Below, in pieces: positions 6,731 through 7,400 of a stretch of 7,400 nucleotides of DNA (the stretch's first letter is position 1; each line of letters opens with the position of its first letter). The notes under the pieces were generated by a model. That model was not told the origin of the DNA. It did no database searches and saw nothing but the letters and a program-made list of their open reading frames with translations. The stretch is from JAAAOZ01 sp964496595 (GTDB taxonomy: Bacteria; Chloroflexota; Anaerolineae; B4-G1; SLSP01): positions 1 through 7,400 of the forward strand of contig CAZCAI010000197.1 in assembly GCA_964496595.1 (NCBI GenBank), written 5' to 3'. Made by a program: the position numbers and the translations under genes.

Positions 6731-6792
6731 CCTTCCGGGAAGCTGCAAATGGCTCGATAGTTGAGGCAACCTGCCCGGGGCTTCTCGGAAGG
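6731..6792. repeat. 13-bp inverted repeat with a nested small hairpin
   Basis: CCTTCCGGGAAGC (6731-6743) pairs with GCTTCTCGGAAGG (6780-6792) over 13 bp with one G-T wobble. The 36-base interior contains GTTGAGGCAAC (6760-6770), a four-pair hairpin with a three-base loop. No T tract follows on either strand, so it does not look like a terminator. It could be a structured leader or small RNA, a protein-binding palindrome or a mobile-repeat remnant. Confidence 0.5.
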
Positions 6793-6827
6793 CAGAAGGC
6801 TGATCGCGCCGGCCCGGTAAAATCAGA

Positions 6828-6866
6828 GGACGTGGAGAAGCTACAGCGTGACGCTCCTCCACGTCC
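6828..6866 (-). terminator. Intrinsic terminator of the DUF11-like protein gene
   Basis: GGACGTGGAG (6828-6837) and CTCCACGTCC (6857-6866) form a perfect 10-bp stem, with a nested AGCG-TGA-CGCT hairpin at 6845-6855. Read on the - strand the stem is followed by TCTGATTTTA, a modest T stretch. It starts 19 bases after the stop codon of the - strand gene at 6886, the expected place for its terminator. Confidence 0.65.
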
Positions 6867-6885
6867 CTCTTCTGGCTGCTGGAGA

Positions 6886-7400
6886 TCAGTGTTGCTTGAG
6901 GATCAACGGCAGGTAGATCTCCGTATCGCCGGGGAGCGGATCGCGATCCACCGCCCGGTTCAGGCTGTTGTCTATGACGATCAGATCCGTCGTGTAGCCC
7001 ATGTCCACGCGGTTGACGATTTCCCGATAGGTCGCGGGGATCGACTCCGCCAACTGGACGGCGAAGGTCACCTGCCCGGAAGCGCCCACGTCCAACGTGC
7101 CGCCATTATCGGAAAGCTGGAAGACGTACTTGCCATCGGCTATTCGTAACCACTGACCACTCAACCCGATGATGGATTGTTCGGATCCGCCGTCGAAGTT
7201 AACATACGCGGCGGGCGCGATGGTCTCGGTCAGCACGACGTTGTGAATCGGTAAATCCGACTGTGAGAGGTTGGCGTAGGTGATGGTGTACACCAATCGC
7301 TGTCCCGGCTCCACGGCATCGACGCCGTTCTGCTTCGCCACCTGCGTATAGATGTACGGCATTGAGGGATCCTTGCCTTTGACCTCCACACAGGCCATCT
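6886..7400 (-). CDS. Secreted/surface protein with a DUF11-like repeat domain, C-terminal part only
   Basis: The gene runs off the right edge; the Met codon at 7398 has no visible ribosome binding site and is probably internal. About 171 residues are visible. VEPGQRLVYTITYANLSQSDLPIHNVVLTET is the hallmark of the conserved-repeat (DUF11) beta-sandwich domain found in large bacterial surface proteins: a polar 'YT..Y.N' strand followed by 'v.vtD.i'. It continues with beta strands to GQVTFAVQL, the usual end of one repeat, then IVNRVDMGYTT. The C-terminus reads YLPLILKQH, a short hydrophobic tail that I recall as recurrent at the ends of Chloroflexota exported proteins; no LPXTG or long membrane anchor is present. 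The likely role is structural or adhesive outside the cell. It is probably a separate transcription unit from the SPFH operon, since a terminator hairpin follows it. Confidence 0.8.
   Translation of the reverse strand, partial: MACVEVKGKDPSMPYIYTQVAKQNGVDAVEPGQRLVYTITYANLSQSDLPIHNVVLTETIAPAAYVNFDGGSEQSIIGLSGQWLRIADGKYVFQLSDNGGTLDVGASGQVTFAVQLAESIPATYREIVNRVDMGYTTDLIVIDNSLNRAVDRDPLPGDTEIYLPLILKQH

Larger units (their letters stand above)
6567..6885. other. Non-coding region upstream of the SPFH operon
   Basis: 319 bases without a credible gene. The part nearest the SPFH gene (about 6567-6700) is AT-richer than the surroundings and must carry the operon promoter. No convincing -35/-10 pair was found: TTGAGA at 6646-6641 (- strand) is a good -35, but the 17-base spacing leads to a poor CTTATC. 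The rest holds two DnaA-box-like 9-mers (6605-6622), a 62-base inverted-repeat element (6731-6792) and a terminator-like hairpin (6828-6866), described separately. Confidence 0.6.

Noticed and set aside
6832..7149. + strand open frame of 105 codons
   Set aside because: It overlaps the terminator hairpin and is antisense to the DUF11-like protein; no ribosome binding site and no recognisable motif.

Overview
The window is bacterial DNA of moderately high GC, with tightly packed genes and clear AGGAGG-type ribosome binding sites. Its character suggests a Chloroflexota (Anaerolineae-like) bacterium. The grounds are a surface protein with a conserved-repeat (DUF11-like) domain ending in a YLPLILK tail, a large membrane-fused spermidine-synthase-like protein, and SPFH protein paralogues. 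This assignment rests on gene character only and is moderately supported. No tRNA, rRNA, CRISPR array, transposase or phage gene was seen.

Layout. At the left edge, on the + strand, is the 3' part of a spermidine-synthase-like protein fused to a multi-pass membrane region (3-1424). It is followed two bases later by a 54-codon gene (1427-1591) that looks like the C-terminal half of a HINT/HIT nucleotide-binding protein. A strong hairpin (1621-1644) sits in the convergent gap. From there the - strand carries a four-gene block, read right to left: SPFH membrane protein 1 (6566-5052), SPFH membrane protein 2 (5055-3745), a helical-repeat protein of unknown function (3659-2691), and a PfkB-family kinase best matched to pseudouridine kinase (2694-1762). 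Genes 1/2 and genes 3/4 are each joined by an ATGA overlap. Between the two pairs is an 85-base gap holding a hairpin that buries the ribosome binding site of the third gene.

Upstream of the SPFH pair is a 319-base non-coding stretch (6567-6885). It holds two contiguous DnaA-box-like 9-mers, a 13-bp inverted repeat with a nested small hairpin, and a terminator-like hairpin. The right edge holds the 3' end of a - strand secreted or surface beta-sandwich protein (6886-7400).

How the genes may work together. The SPFH pair are homologues of each other and are translationally coupled, so they probably form a hetero-oligomeric membrane scaffold, by analogy with HflK/HflC. The helical-repeat protein and the nucleoside kinase are coupled to each other, but the hairpin means they may be expressed separately from the SPFH genes. 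The most unusual items are the half-size HIT gene, the hairpin over the ribosome binding site, the helical-repeat protein with a possible degenerate LexA/S24-like C-terminus, and the structured non-coding region upstream of the SPFH operon.
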